Positions 29,758 to 38,433 of a DNA stretch of 64,000 nt are shown piece after piece (the stretch's first letter is position 1; each line of letters begins with the position of its first letter). The notes under the pieces were generated by a model. It did not search any database. It had not been told where the DNA came from and saw only the letters and a list, made by a program, of their open reading frames with translations. A program made the position numbers and the translations under genes. This DNA is from Natronocella acetinitrilica (GTDB taxonomy: Bacteria; Pseudomonadota; Gammaproteobacteria; Nitrococcales; Aquisalimonadaceae): the NCBI RefSeq assembly GCF_024170285.1, contig NZ_JALJXV010000006.1, positions 124,001-188,000 of the forward strand, written 5' to 3'.

Positions 29758-31235
29758 GAACTTTCCTCCGACGGATCCACCGTTGTCGCCGGAACACGAA
29801 CGGTTATTCGTGTGCCAAGCCCGGGTTCACTGTTGATTTCGATGACTCCGTCGAGCAGCTTGACCCGCTCACGCATGCCAAGCAGGCCGTAGCTCTCCAG
29901 CAGACCAGCCTGCTCGGGATCGAAGCCGCGGCCATCATCCCGCACCTCGAGGCAGAGCATCTCCCCTTCCAGCACCAGCCGCACGGCAACGCGATCGGCC
30001 TGAGCATGGCGGGCGATATTGGTCAACGCCTCCTGGAGTATCCGGAATACAGCCGTGGCCACGACATCGCCCAGCGCGAACTCCTCCTGCCCGAGGTGCA
30101 GATCGACCTGCACCCCCGCGCTTTCCTCGTACTCCTTCACCAGCCACTCGGCAGCGGCAGCGAGACCAAAATCGTCAAGCACTCCAGGACGCAGCGCACC
30201 GGCCAGCCGGCGGATACCTTCCGCGGTCCGGTCGACCAGGCCCAGCATACGGGTCAACTTCTCCCGCGCGTCCTCGGCAAGGCCGGGGTCCCGGCGGGCC
30301 TGTAACCAGGCAATGTCCATCTTGAGTGCGGTCAAGGCCTGCCCGAGTTCATCGTGCAACTCTCGGGAAATGCGCTTTTGTTCGTTCTCACGCACCGACT
30401 CCATGGCGGCGTAAAGGCGTTGCAGTTCCTGACGCGATTCCTCGAGTTTGCGCTCCACGTCCTTGCGGCCGGTCAGGTCCTGCAACTGCACCACCAGGTA
30501 CTGCGCCTGTCCAAAGGCGCTGCGCAGCACGGCCAGGCTCGACAGCACCCACCGGATATCGCCCTCGCGGGCGATACAGCGCTGCTCCAGGGTCAGGCCC
30601 TGGCGCTCGCTGCCTCGGGCAAGTCGGGCGACGGCATTCAGAAACGGCCCGCGGTCATCGGCGAACAGCAAATCCACGTAGCGGCGGCCACGCATACCGG
30701 CCTGACTGTGGCCAAGCAGGTTGCACAGTACATCATTGCAGCGCAGTAGCTCCCCATCCGGCAGGGCGACAATGGCCATGCCCACCGCGGCATAATCGAA
30801 GGTGCTGCGAAATCGCAGTTCGCTCTCGCTGAGCTGTTGTTCCAGCGCACCGAGCAAGGTGTGATCACGGAGCATGAGCCAGCCGCCCGGGGGCACGGGC
30901 AGCCATTCGAGCTGAACCTGAATGGCACGGCCGCCGGCGCGGGTGATGGCCACAGGGCAGGTCAGTGCCCCGTCATCGTGCAGCCGTTTCATCCAGCGCC
31001 GGACCCTATCCTGATCGTGGGCGGGAAACAGTTCTACTGCACTGCGACCGGGCATGCTCTCCGACTTGCCCCCCCAGAGCCGGTCAAACGCGCGATTGGT
31101 GCGGACAATGCGGCCATCCGTGTCCAGTGCCAGCAAGGCCTCGCTCTGGAAGGCGAATACCAGGTCGGCCAGGTCCACGTCATGGCTCACCGGACCCACG
31201 ACGTCGTTAAGAGAGGTGGAAACAAATGCATTCAT
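29754..31235 (-). CDS. PAS-domain sensor histidine kinase (HisKA_3)
   Basis: A 493-residue soluble kinase with no membrane segment. Two PAS domains (about 22-130 and 140-262, the second followed by a PAC-like block ending VQLQDLTGRKDVE), then a HisKA_3 dimerisation domain with the phospho-acceptor His294 in QKRISRELHDELGQALTALKMD, and an HATPase_c domain (LTNIARHAQADRV, then RDDGRGFDPEQ and YGLLGMRERVKLLDG). This is the NarX/UhpB-type kinase class that pairs with NarL regulators, here the gene directly downstream. Being cytosolic it probably senses redox, oxygen or a metabolite. ATG 31235 preferred over TTG 31241. Confidence 0.92.
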   Translation of the reverse strand: MNAFVSTSLNDVVGPVSHDVDLADLVFAFQSEALLALDTDGRIVRTNRAFDRLWGGKSESMPGRSAVELFPAHDQDRVRRWMKRLHDDGALTCPVAITRAGGRAIQVQLEWLPVPPGGWLMLRDHTLLGALEQQLSESELRFRSTFDYAAVGMAIVALPDGELLRCNDVLCNLLGHSQAGMRGRRYVDLLFADDRGPFLNAVARLARGSERQGLTLEQRCIAREGDIRWVLSSLAVLRSAFGQAQYLVVQLQDLTGRKDVERKLEESRQELQRLYAAMESVRENEQKRISRELHDELGQALTALKMDIAWLQARRDPGLAEDAREKLTRMLGLVDRTAEGIRRLAGALRPGVLDDFGLAAAAEWLVKEYEESAGVQVDLHLGQEEFALGDVVATAVFRILQEALTNIARHAQADRVAVRLVLEGEMLCLEVRDDGRGFDPEQAGLLESYGLLGMRERVKLLDGVIEINSEPGLGTRITVRVPATTVDPSEESS

Positions 31236-31331
31236 CAGCAACCCGGCCGTTCAGGCTGAATGGAAAGTCCGATGTTACTCGCGATACAGCAAGAAAGGCC
31301 ATGGCATGGCACCCATGCGGGTGGGGCTGTC

Positions 31332-31360
31332 GTGTCACGGCATTGTCACCTGGCTGTCAT
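31332..31360 (+). promoter_or_regulatory. Three Pho-box-like half-sites
   Basis: GTGTCAC (31332-31338), TTGTCAC (31343-31349) and CTGTCAT (31354-31360): three seven-base units in direct repeat at exactly 11-bp period with 4-bp gaps. The PhoB-type Pho box is two CTGTCAT units at the same period. Orientation points toward the small HTH gene at 31427. A good -10 at the expected distance is not evident, so activity is uncertain; another OmpR-family regulator could use the same layout. Confidence 0.45.
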
Positions 31361-31426
31361 GGCGCCGACACCGGAGGCCGGTAGCGTGCCGTTTCAAGAA
31401 CCAGTCTGATTGAGGAAATCATCACC

Positions 31427-31594
31427 ATGGCACGGAAATCTCCCGTAGAACTTCGCCGCATGGCACTCGACCTGCACCGCCAGGGCCACACCGCAGAGCG
31501 CATTGCGGATCTCCTGGGGCTGCACCCCGGTTCCATCCACTATCTTGTGGGGCGAGGCAGCTCGCACCAGAAGCGTGCAGGGGCCGGTCACTAG
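31427..31594 (+). CDS. 55-residue helix-turn-helix protein
   Basis: A short open frame that begins MARKSPVELRRMALDLHRQG and continues with a classic homeodomain-like HTH: HTAERIADLLGLHPGSIHYLVGRG, as in HTH_23/Hin-type DNA-binding domains. It ends with a basic tail (SSHQKRAGAGH). GAGG lies 11 bases before the ATG. So it is a plausible stand-alone mini-regulator of 55 residues, though it could be a remnant of a longer transposase- or recombinase-like protein. It lies between the two-component system and cydA, 76 bp before cydA, in the same direction. I do not know a named homologue. Confidence 0.62.
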   Translation: MARKSPVELRRMALDLHRQGHTAERIADLLGLHPGSIHYLVGRGSSHQKRAGAGH

Positions 31595-31631
31595 AATGGT
31601 GCAATGCATGGTCTGACGCGCACTGACCCTG

Positions 31632-31637
31632 TATAAT
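31632..31637 (+). promoter_or_regulatory. Candidate -10 box of the cydABDC operon
   Basis: A perfect TATAAT lies 33 bp before the cydA ATG, just after the small HTH gene. No good -35 is seen at 16-18 bp upstream, so an activator may be needed. No FNR-type palindrome (TTGAT-N4-ATCAA) was found nearby. Confidence 0.4.
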
Positions 31638-31670
31638 CCCTGTCAAACTTCTGACTCAGGGTGCGCGTGG

Positions 31671-33065
31671 ATGGATCTCGATCCGTTATTGTTATCCCGT
31701 ATTCAATTCGCGTTCGTCGTCTCGTTTCACATCATTTTCCCAGCTTTCACCATCGGCCTTGCTTCCTACATCGCCGTGCTCGAAGGCCTGTGGTTCAAGA
31801 CCGGTAACCCGGTCTACCTGCGCCTGTCGAAAATGTGGATCAAGGTGTTCGCCGTGTCCTTCGGTATGGGCGTGGTGTCCGGCATCGTCATGTCATTCCA
31901 GTTCGGTACCAACTGGAGTGAGCTGTCCTACGCCTCCGCCAATTTCCTGGGGCCGATCCTCAGCTATGAGGTGGTAACGGCATTCTTCCTGGAGGCGACC
32001 TTCCTCGGCGTCCTGCTGTTCGGGCGCAGCAAGCTGCCCCAGGGCGGTCATCTGCTGGCCGCCATCATGATGGCGGTAGGCACCCTGATTTCTTCATTCT
32101 GGATTCTGTCCGCCAACAGCTGGATGCAGACCCCCGCCGGCATCGAGATGCGGGATGGAATCGTCCATGTGGTGAGCTGGATGGAGGCGATCTTCAATCC
32201 ATCCTTCGGCTACCGCTTTGCACACATGGTGCTGGCGGCATATCTCACCACCGCATTTTTCGTCATCGGTGTCAGCGCCTGGTACTTGCTCAAGCAGCGC
32301 AGTGAGCAGTACGCAAAGAAGATGTTCTCGATGACCCTGTGGTTGGTGGCCATTCTGGCGCCCATGCAGATCTTCATCGGTGACATGCATGGCCTCGACA
32401 CCTTCGAGCATCAGCCGGCCAAGGTCGCTGCCATGGAGGGCAACTGGGAGACCAGTCGCGGGGTACCCTTGCTGCTCTTTGCGATACCCGATTCCGCGGC
32501 GGAAACCAATCACTTTGAAATCGGGATTCCCAGACTGGCGAGCCTGATACTGACTCACGATCTGGACGGCGAAGTCCCCGGCCTCAAGGAATGGGCGCCG
32601 GAGGACCGGCCGCCGGTCGGGCCCGTATTCTGGGCCTTCCGGGTGATGGTGGGTATCGGCATGGCCATGCTGGGCGTTGCCATGATCGGGCTCTGGCTGC
32701 GCTGGAAGGGCAGGCTCTACGACACACCCTGGTTCAAGAAAGTGTGCGTGGCCATGATGCCAGCGCCCTTCATCGCAGTGCTGGCCGGTTGGCTGACCAC
32801 CGAAATCGGACGTCAGCCCTGGGTCCTGTATGAGATCATGCGCACCGAGGACGCTCTGTCGCCGTCCCTCACAGGCGGTATGGCACTGACGTCGCTGATC
32901 GTGTTCTTCATTGTCTACGCGGTCATATTCGTGGCTGGTGGCTACTATATCAGCAAGATTCTTGGCGGCGGGCCGGAAAAGGAAGAGGCGGAAACCGAGA
33001 GCCAGGGACGCGCGGCGCGACCACTATCTGCGGTGGACAGCCCCTTCGATGCAGTGGAGCGGTAA
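31671..33065 (+). CDS. cydA: Cytochrome bd-type quinol oxidase subunit I
   Basis: A 464-residue membrane protein, quinol oxidase subunit carrying hemes b558, b595 and d. The N-terminal block has the heme b595 ligand His20 in VVSFHIIFPAFTIG. Later come GLDTFEHQPAKVAAMEGNW and WLTTEIGRQPWVLYEIMRT, both strictly family-typical. The periplasmic quinol-binding Q-loop is short (464 residues in total against about 520 in E. coli CydA), so it belongs to the short-Q-loop/CIO-like class, often cyanide-tolerant. First gene of cydABDC. Reduces O2 to water using ubiquinol without pumping protons. Confidence 0.95.
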   Translation: MDLDPLLLSRIQFAFVVSFHIIFPAFTIGLASYIAVLEGLWFKTGNPVYLRLSKMWIKVFAVSFGMGVVSGIVMSFQFGTNWSELSYASANFLGPILSYEVVTAFFLEATFLGVLLFGRSKLPQGGHLLAAIMMAVGTLISSFWILSANSWMQTPAGIEMRDGIVHVVSWMEAIFNPSFGYRFAHMVLAAYLTTAFFVIGVSAWYLLKQRSEQYAKKMFSMTLWLVAILAPMQIFIGDMHGLDTFEHQPAKVAAMEGNWETSRGVPLLLFAIPDSAAETNHFEIGIPRLASLILTHDLDGEVPGLKEWAPEDRPPVGPVFWAFRVMVGIGMAMLGVAMIGLWLRWKGRLYDTPWFKKVCVAMMPAPFIAVLAGWLTTEIGRQPWVLYEIMRTEDALSPSLTGGMALTSLIVFFIVYAVIFVAGGYYISKILGGGPEKEEAETESQGRAARPLSAVDSPFDAVER

Positions 33066-33067
33066 CG

Positions 33068-34084
33068 ATGGAAGAACTGAACGTTGACCTGACACTGGTC
33101 TGGGCAGCCATCATCGCTTTCGGCGTCTTCATGTACGTGCTGATGGATGGGTTCGACCTGGGCGTTGGTATTCTCTTTCCCTTCGCCCCGGACGAGGCGG
33201 CGCGGGACACCATGATGAATACCGTGGCACCGGTGTGGGATGGCAACCAGACCTGGCTGGTGCTGGGCGGCGCGGGGCTGCTGGGCGCCTTCCCACTGGT
33301 CTACTCCATACTGCTGCCGGCCCTTTACCTGCCGATCCTGTTCATGCTGATCGCGCTGATCTTCCGCGGTGTGGCCTTCGAGTTCCGCTTCAAGGCCAAG
33401 CAGTCCAAGTGGCTCTGGGATATCTCCTTTACCGGCGGATCCATGCTTGCCACGTTCATGCAAGGCGTCATCCTGGGCGCCTTCATTCAAGGCTTCGAGG
33501 TGGAAGGCACCCGATTTGTCGGGGGTGGCTTCGACTGGTTGACACCCTTCAGCATGCTCACGGGATTCGGACTGATGGCCGGCTATTCCCTGATCGGCTG
33601 TAGCTGGATCATTCTCAAGACCAAGGACGAGGTTCGGGACTGGGCGTATGCCAGGGCGCCGCTGTTGCTCGCGCTGGTCCTGTTGTTCATCGCGTTGGTG
33701 AGCCTCTGGACGCCGCTGATGCGGGAAGCCATCGCGACACGCTGGTTCTCGTTCCCCAACCTGCTGTACTTCGCACCGGTACCGCTGGTGACCGTCGGCC
33801 TGGCTTTGCTGATGATCCGCGCCATTCGGCTGCGCGAGGATGGCCTGCCCTTTGTCTGTTCCCTGGGGCTGTTCGTGCTCTGCTATACAGGGCTTGCCAT
33901 CAGCCTTTGGCCCAACGTGATACAGCCGGATATCAGCCTCTGGGATGCTGCCTCATCACCGGGTTCCCAGCTGTTCCTGCTGCTTGGCGTGCTGTTCGTC
34001 ATTCCCATTATCCTCGGCTACACGACCTGGGCTTACTGGGTATTTCGCGGCAAGGTCACAAGGGATTCGGTGGGCTACCATTAG
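33068..34084 (+). CDS. cydB: Cytochrome bd-type quinol oxidase subunit II
   Basis: A 338-residue membrane protein with about eight to nine helices. MYVLMDGFDLGVGILFPF at the start and VWDGNQTWLVLGGAGLLGAFPLVYS are CydB signatures; FRGVAFEFRFKA follows. It pairs with CydA as the structural half of the oxidase. Starts 2 bp after cydA and its stop (TAG) overlaps the GTG start of cydD. No cydX-like small subunit gene is present after it. Confidence 0.95.
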   Translation: MEELNVDLTLVWAAIIAFGVFMYVLMDGFDLGVGILFPFAPDEAARDTMMNTVAPVWDGNQTWLVLGGAGLLGAFPLVYSILLPALYLPILFMLIALIFRGVAFEFRFKAKQSKWLWDISFTGGSMLATFMQGVILGAFIQGFEVEGTRFVGGGFDWLTPFSMLTGFGLMAGYSLIGCSWIILKTKDEVRDWAYARAPLLLALVLLFIALVSLWTPLMREAIATRWFSFPNLLYFAPVPLVTVGLALLMIRAIRLREDGLPFVCSLGLFVLCYTGLAISLWPNVIQPDISLWDAASSPGSQLFLLLGVLFVIPIILGYTTWAYWVFRGKVTRDSVGYH

Positions 34085-35832
34085 TGTCGGCCCCGCTTGG
34101 GACCGAAACCGAGGCCGATGCCAGCCTGGATCCACCCCGGGCCGGTGGCGTGGACCCGGCCGTCAGTGGCTGGCTTCGCGAACAACTCGCTCCGGTCAGG
34201 CGAGGCATCCGCAGAACGGCCCTGCTCGGAACCCTGGGCGGCTGGCTGGTTATTCCCCAGGCGGGTCTGATCGCGGCAACCGTCTCCGGTGTGCTGGTTA
34301 CCGAGCAGGAGCCAGGCCACTTGGCTCTGCTACTTGGCCTTCTGCTGCTTGTGTTGTTGCTACGCGGCGTCTGCGAGTGGCGGCGTGATCGCCTGGCGGC
34401 GGGCGTCTTCACCGACATCCGGCAGCGAACCCGCTCTACGGTGGCCCGCCACCTCTACAGCCTTGGGCCAGTAGGCGTCGGCCAGGCCCAGAGCGGGCCA
34501 CTGGCCAGCGCCCTGCTCGAGCAGGTTGACAGCCTCGGCGACTACGCCGCCCGCTACCAGCCACAACTCATGCAAGCGGTCATGGTGCCACTCGGGATCG
34601 TGGCCACCGTATTCATGCTGGACTGGCTGGCAGGACTGCTGCTGTTGCTGTCGGCGCCCCTGATTCCCCTGTTCATGGCACTGGTCGGCATGGGAGCTGC
34701 CGCCGTCAACCGCAGCCAGTTCCAGGCCCTGGCACGCCTGAGCGGGCATTTCCTCGACCGACTGCAGGGCCTTGCCGTGCTCAAGCACTATGGGCTCGGG
34801 GATGCCGCGACCCGCGACATTGCTGCTTCATCCGACGACTATCGCCGGCGAACCATGGCCGTGCTTCGCGTGGCTTTCCTGTCTTCGGCGGTGCTGGAAT
34901 TCTTCAGCGCGGTGGCCGTGGCGATGATCGCAATCTATATCGGCCTCGGCCTGCTGGGATTCCAGCAAATAGGTCCCGCCGGGGCGCTGACCCTCTATTC
35001 CGGTTTGTTCATCCTGCTGCTTGCGCCGGAGTTCTTTGCGCCGCTTCGCGACCTCGGTCAGCGCTACCACGACCGGGCAGCAGCCATGGGTGCAGCCTCG
35101 GAACTCGCGCCGCTGCTCGCCAAACCAAGCCCCATGGCGGTGCGCTCGGGCTATCATGGGAGTCCGCCAGCGGCGCCCACCATAGAACTCGAAGCAGTGC
35201 AGGCTTGCTACGGCGACAGCCCACCGGTATTCCCCCAGCCGGTGAACCTCTCGATTGCTGCCGGCAGCACGACCCTGCTGACGGGCACTAGCGGCTGCGG
35301 CAAGAGCACACTGCTGTTTCTCGCCACCGGATTTCTGAAAAGCACGGCAGGCACGATCACCATTGATGGTGTCCCGCTGCAAGACTACGCTCCCGGCGCC
35401 CTGGAGCGCGGCACCGCCTGGCTCGGCCAGACCCCCCACCTGCTGCCAGGCAGCATTCGTGACAACATCCTGCTGGGCCTGCCGGACGCCAGCGAGGACG
35501 CAGTCCGCAATGCCGCGGAAGCAGCCGGCGTGCTGCGCTTCGCGGACCACCTCCCCGGCGGACTCGACTGCCTCGTTGGCGAACGTGGCCATGGCCTCTC
35601 TGGCGGCGAGGCGCAACGAGTCGCCCTTGCCCGCGCGCTGATAAGACGTCCGAACCTGCTCTTGCTGGACGAGCCCACCGCCAGCCTGGACCCGGAAAGC
35701 CGTCGCTACCTACTCGCCGCAATCCAACAACGCGCCAGCGCCGGCGACTGCACCATCGTCATCGCGACCCATCAGCCGGATCAGTTCCCCTGGGCGGATC
35801 AGCGCATCTCCCTGGAGTCGCAGAATGGGTGA
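34084..35832 (+). CDS. cydD: Heterodimeric ABC exporter subunit CydD
   Basis: A 582-residue ABC half-transporter with six N-terminal helices and a C-terminal ATPase domain: Walker A GTSGCGKSTLLFLATG (about 400), signature GHGLSGGEAQRVALARALI (about 500), Walker B LLLLDEPTASLDP. With CydC it is needed for assembly of cytochrome bd and exports glutathione/cysteine or handles heme. The start is the GTG at 34084, overlapping the cydB stop in TAGTG; the open frame upstream lies inside cydB. Overlaps cydC by 8 bp (ATGGGTGA). Confidence 0.93.
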   Translation: MSAPLGTETEADASLDPPRAGGVDPAVSGWLREQLAPVRRGIRRTALLGTLGGWLVIPQAGLIAATVSGVLVTEQEPGHLALLLGLLLLVLLLRGVCEWRRDRLAAGVFTDIRQRTRSTVARHLYSLGPVGVGQAQSGPLASALLEQVDSLGDYAARYQPQLMQAVMVPLGIVATVFMLDWLAGLLLLLSAPLIPLFMALVGMGAAAVNRSQFQALARLSGHFLDRLQGLAVLKHYGLGDAATRDIAASSDDYRRRTMAVLRVAFLSSAVLEFFSAVAVAMIAIYIGLGLLGFQQIGPAGALTLYSGLFILLLAPEFFAPLRDLGQRYHDRAAAMGAASELAPLLAKPSPMAVRSGYHGSPPAAPTIELEAVQACYGDSPPVFPQPVNLSIAAGSTTLLTGTSGCGKSTLLFLATGFLKSTAGTITIDGVPLQDYAPGALERGTAWLGQTPHLLPGSIRDNILLGLPDASEDAVRNAAEAAGVLRFADHLPGGLDCLVGERGHGLSGGEAQRVALARALIRRPNLLLLDEPTASLDPESRRYLLAAIQQRASAGDCTIVIATHQPDQFPWADQRISLESQNG

Positions 35833-37498
35833 CCTGCGCTTCTTCCTTGTCCTGCTCGGCCGTCGACGCTGGTGGCTGGCTGCCGGCACGGCCCTGATGC
35901 TGCTTACAGCCGCCGCAGGCTTCGGCTTGCTGGCACTAAGCGGCTGGTTCATCACGGCAACCGGGCTGATGGGGCTCACTCTCGCCGCCGGGGGTGCCAT
36001 GACGCTGGACATTTACCGCCCGGGGGCCGGTATCCGGTTCTTTGCGGTCAGCCGGGCTGTCGCTCGCTATGGCGAGCGACTCGTCAACCATGAGGCGGTG
36101 TTCCGGATTCTCGCCGACCTGCGCACCTGGCTATTTCGTGCGCTGCTGCCCCAGAGCCGCGCCCACCTGTCACGCTTCCGGGACGGTGAACTGCTCAATC
36201 GGGTGACAACCGACATCAACACCCTGGATCATCTCTACCTGCGGGTCATCGGCCCAACGGTGACCGCGGTGCTGGCGCTGTGCCTGGGCCTCGCTTTCAT
36301 CGCCTGGCTGTCACCGCCTCAGGCGATTGCAGCGCTTCTGGTCCTGCTGCCGGCGGCCCTACTCGTGCCCTGGCTCACCTATCGTGCGGGTCGCCCCCTC
36401 GCCGCGGCAGGTGCAGAGACGGCGAGCAGCTTGCGCCAACAGGTCATTGGTGACCTGCAGGCCCAGGCGGAGCTGCATGCCTTCGGCGCTGTCCCTCGCC
36501 GATTGAACGAACTTGAAGCGCTTGATCACAAGTACACCGGGGACGAACAGCGTCTGCTGCAACAACGCAGCCTCGCCGAATCCGGCGTGCGCCTGGCGAC
36601 GCTGCTAGCGCTATGGGCGGGGCTGGTGGTAGGCGTTATTACGGTGGCTTCCGGTTCAGTGTCCGGGCCGGTGATGGTGGCAGTGGTGCTCGGGCTGCTG
36701 GCCCTGGGAGAGGTGCTAACCCCCCTGCCACTGGCCTACCAGATGTTGGGCAGGGTCAGTTGGTCCGCTGGCCGCCTGCGCGGCCTCGCCGACAGCGGCC
36801 AACCTGTTTCCGCCGGCAACGCAGCTGTTCCCGGAGACAAGACACTGATCCTGCAGGGCGTGAGCTTCAGCCACCGACCCGGCCAGACACCCTGCCTGCA
36901 CAATGCATCACTCACCCTGAAACCTGGCGAGCGCATCGGCATTGTCGGGCCCAGCGGCGCGGGCAAGAGCACAATGCTGTCCGTGCTCATGGGGGATCTG
37001 GACCCGGAGCACGGTGATGTGCTGCTGGGTGACACGCCGCTCCGGCAGATCAGCGACGATCAGCGGCAGGCCTGTTTTGCCCTGCTGGACCAGCGCGCCA
37101 CCCTGTTCTCTGCCAGCCTTGCCGCGAATCTTCGGCTGGGTCGACCCGCCGCGGACGAGGATGAACTCATGGACGCACTCGCTGCAGTGGACCTGACCAG
37201 CATGGTGCAGCGCTCGGCAGAGGGTCTGTCGACCTGGCTTGGCGAAGCAGGCAGCGGCCTGTCCGGTGGTCAGCGACGGCGGCTGGCACTGGCCCGTACC
37301 CTGCTCAAACCCGCAGCCATCGTTCTGCTGGATGAGCCAACGGAAGGCCTGGACGGCACCACGGAGCGCCGGGTTCTGCGGGGAATCGATCGGCTAGTGG
37401 GCGAGCGCAGTCTCATCGTCATAGGCCATGACCCCAGCCGCTTTCCCCGCATGGACCGGTTGCTGCGCCTCAGCGAGGGTCGGCTGTCGCCGCTGTGA
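35825..37498 (+). CDS. cydC: Heterodimeric ABC exporter subunit CydC
   Basis: A 557-residue ABC half-transporter. N-terminal six-helix domain with the typical LLALSGWFITATGLMG and RPGAGIRFFAVSRAVARYGERLVNHEAVFRIL blocks; ATPase domain with Walker A GPSGAGKSTMLSVLMG, signature GLSGGQRRRLALARTLL and Walker B IVLLDEPTEGLDG. Partner of CydD in maturation of the bd oxidase encoded upstream. Its last 29 bp overlap the convergent ABM-domain gene. Confidence 0.94.
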   Translation: MGDLRFFLVLLGRRRWWLAAGTALMLLTAAAGFGLLALSGWFITATGLMGLTLAAGGAMTLDIYRPGAGIRFFAVSRAVARYGERLVNHEAVFRILADLRTWLFRALLPQSRAHLSRFRDGELLNRVTTDINTLDHLYLRVIGPTVTAVLALCLGLAFIAWLSPPQAIAALLVLLPAALLVPWLTYRAGRPLAAAGAETASSLRQQVIGDLQAQAELHAFGAVPRRLNELEALDHKYTGDEQRLLQQRSLAESGVRLATLLALWAGLVVGVITVASGSVSGPVMVAVVLGLLALGEVLTPLPLAYQMLGRVSWSAGRLRGLADSGQPVSAGNAAVPGDKTLILQGVSFSHRPGQTPCLHNASLTLKPGERIGIVGPSGAGKSTMLSVLMGDLDPEHGDVLLGDTPLRQISDDQRQACFALLDQRATLFSASLAANLRLGRPAADEDELMDALAAVDLTSMVQRSAEGLSTWLGEAGSGLSGGQRRRLALARTLLKPAAIVLLDEPTEGLDGTTERRVLRGIDRLVGERSLIVIGHDPSRFPRMDRLLRLSEGRLSPL

Positions 37499-37784
37499 CT
37501 GTCTCGAAGCGCTCCATCTCGCTACCCCTGGTGAACGCTTCCTTGGGCATCGGGTTGGCATGGGCGGCACGGAAATCGTCGCTGCCTACCCAGCTGTCGA
37601 AGGCTGCCTTGTCATTCCATACGGTCAGCACCTGATAGGGTGCGCCGTCGCTCAGGGGCCGCAATACCTCCATACGCAGGAAACCTGGCTGCCCGTTGAC
37701 CTCACCGGCACGTTTGCGAAACCGCTCTTCGAACGTCTCGCACCAGTCCGAAGCAACCCAGACCCTGTTGACCACCGTGTACAT
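37470..37784 (-). CDS. Antibiotic biosynthesis monooxygenase (ABM) domain protein
   Basis: A 104-residue protein of the ABM dimeric ferredoxin-like fold: VNRVWVASDWCETFEERF, PGFLRMEVLRPLS, and YQVLTVWNDKAAFDSWVGSDDFRAAHA. Members include heme-degrading monooxygenases and YgiN-type quinol monooxygenases, but single-domain ABM proteins cannot be assigned by sequence. Start ATG 37784 with GGGAGG eight bases upstream; the earlier GTG is rejected. Overlaps cydC at the 3' end. Confidence 0.82.
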   Translation of the reverse strand: MYTVVNRVWVASDWCETFEERFRKRAGEVNGQPGFLRMEVLRPLSDGAPYQVLTVWNDKAAFDSWVGSDDFRAAHANPMPKEAFTRGSEMERFETVTAATADPR

Positions 37785-37853
37785 GCCTTCCACCTCCCGG
37801 ATACGTCGACATCGAAGCCGGAACCGAAGCCCCGTTCGCTGGTCTCTGAGCTT

Positions 37854-38417
37854 ATGCTGAAACGTCTGCTTCTGCTCTTTCTACTGTCACTGCCGATGGC
37901 CGCCACGGCCACCGATGCCGTCTGGGAAGCACTCCAGGAAGGGGGACATGCGGTGCTGATGCGCCATGCCCTGGCGCCGGGCACTGGTGACCCGGCCGGG
38001 TTTGTCCTGGAGGATTGCACCACCCAGCGCAATCTGTCCGCCGGTGGCCGGCGTCAGGCAGAGCGTATGGGAGAATTGTTCCGTGCCCAGGGTCTTGGCG
38101 ATCTCACGGTATACACCAGCCGATGGTGCCGGTCGCGTGACACGGCGGAGGCCCTGGATCTGGGTCCGGTGACCGAACTCGAAGCCCTGGACTCATTTTT
38201 CGCTTTTCGGGATCGGCGCGATACGGCCTTGCGGGGCATGCGGGAGGCCATTATCGAACTACAGGGTGGGCCATCAGTGGTCATGGTCACACATCAGGTG
38301 AACATCACGGGAACTGTGAGTAACTGGGTCAACTCGGGAGAGGCGGTGGTAGTCCGTGCCGACGACAATGGCGGCATTATCGAGGTAGGGCGCATCCCTG
38401 CGCCATCCTCGGACTGA
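37854..38417 (+). CDS. Periplasmic histidine phosphatase family protein
   Basis: A 187-residue protein with a signal peptide (LLLLFLLSLPMAATAT, cleavage about residue 20). The histidine phosphatase core shows LMRHALAPG (catalytic RH), the SRWCRSRDTAEALD block, and the second catalytic His in VMVTHQVNITG. The RHG motif is RHA here. Family members dephosphorylate small phosphate esters or sugar phosphates. No ribosome-binding site is strong; ATG 37854 starts the signal peptide. Target unknown. Confidence 0.85.
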   Translation: MLKRLLLLFLLSLPMAATATDAVWEALQEGGHAVLMRHALAPGTGDPAGFVLEDCTTQRNLSAGGRRQAERMGELFRAQGLGDLTVYTSRWCRSRDTAEALDLGPVTELEALDSFFAFRDRRDTALRGMREAIIELQGGPSVVMVTHQVNITGTVSNWVNSGEAVVVRADDNGGIIEVGRIPAPSSD

Positions 38418-38433
38418 ATACTTCAGCGCTTCC

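Noticed and set aside
33907-34083. N-terminal extension of cydD into cydB.
   Set aside because: It overlaps the conserved end of cydB; the GTG on the cydB stop codon gives normal CydD length.
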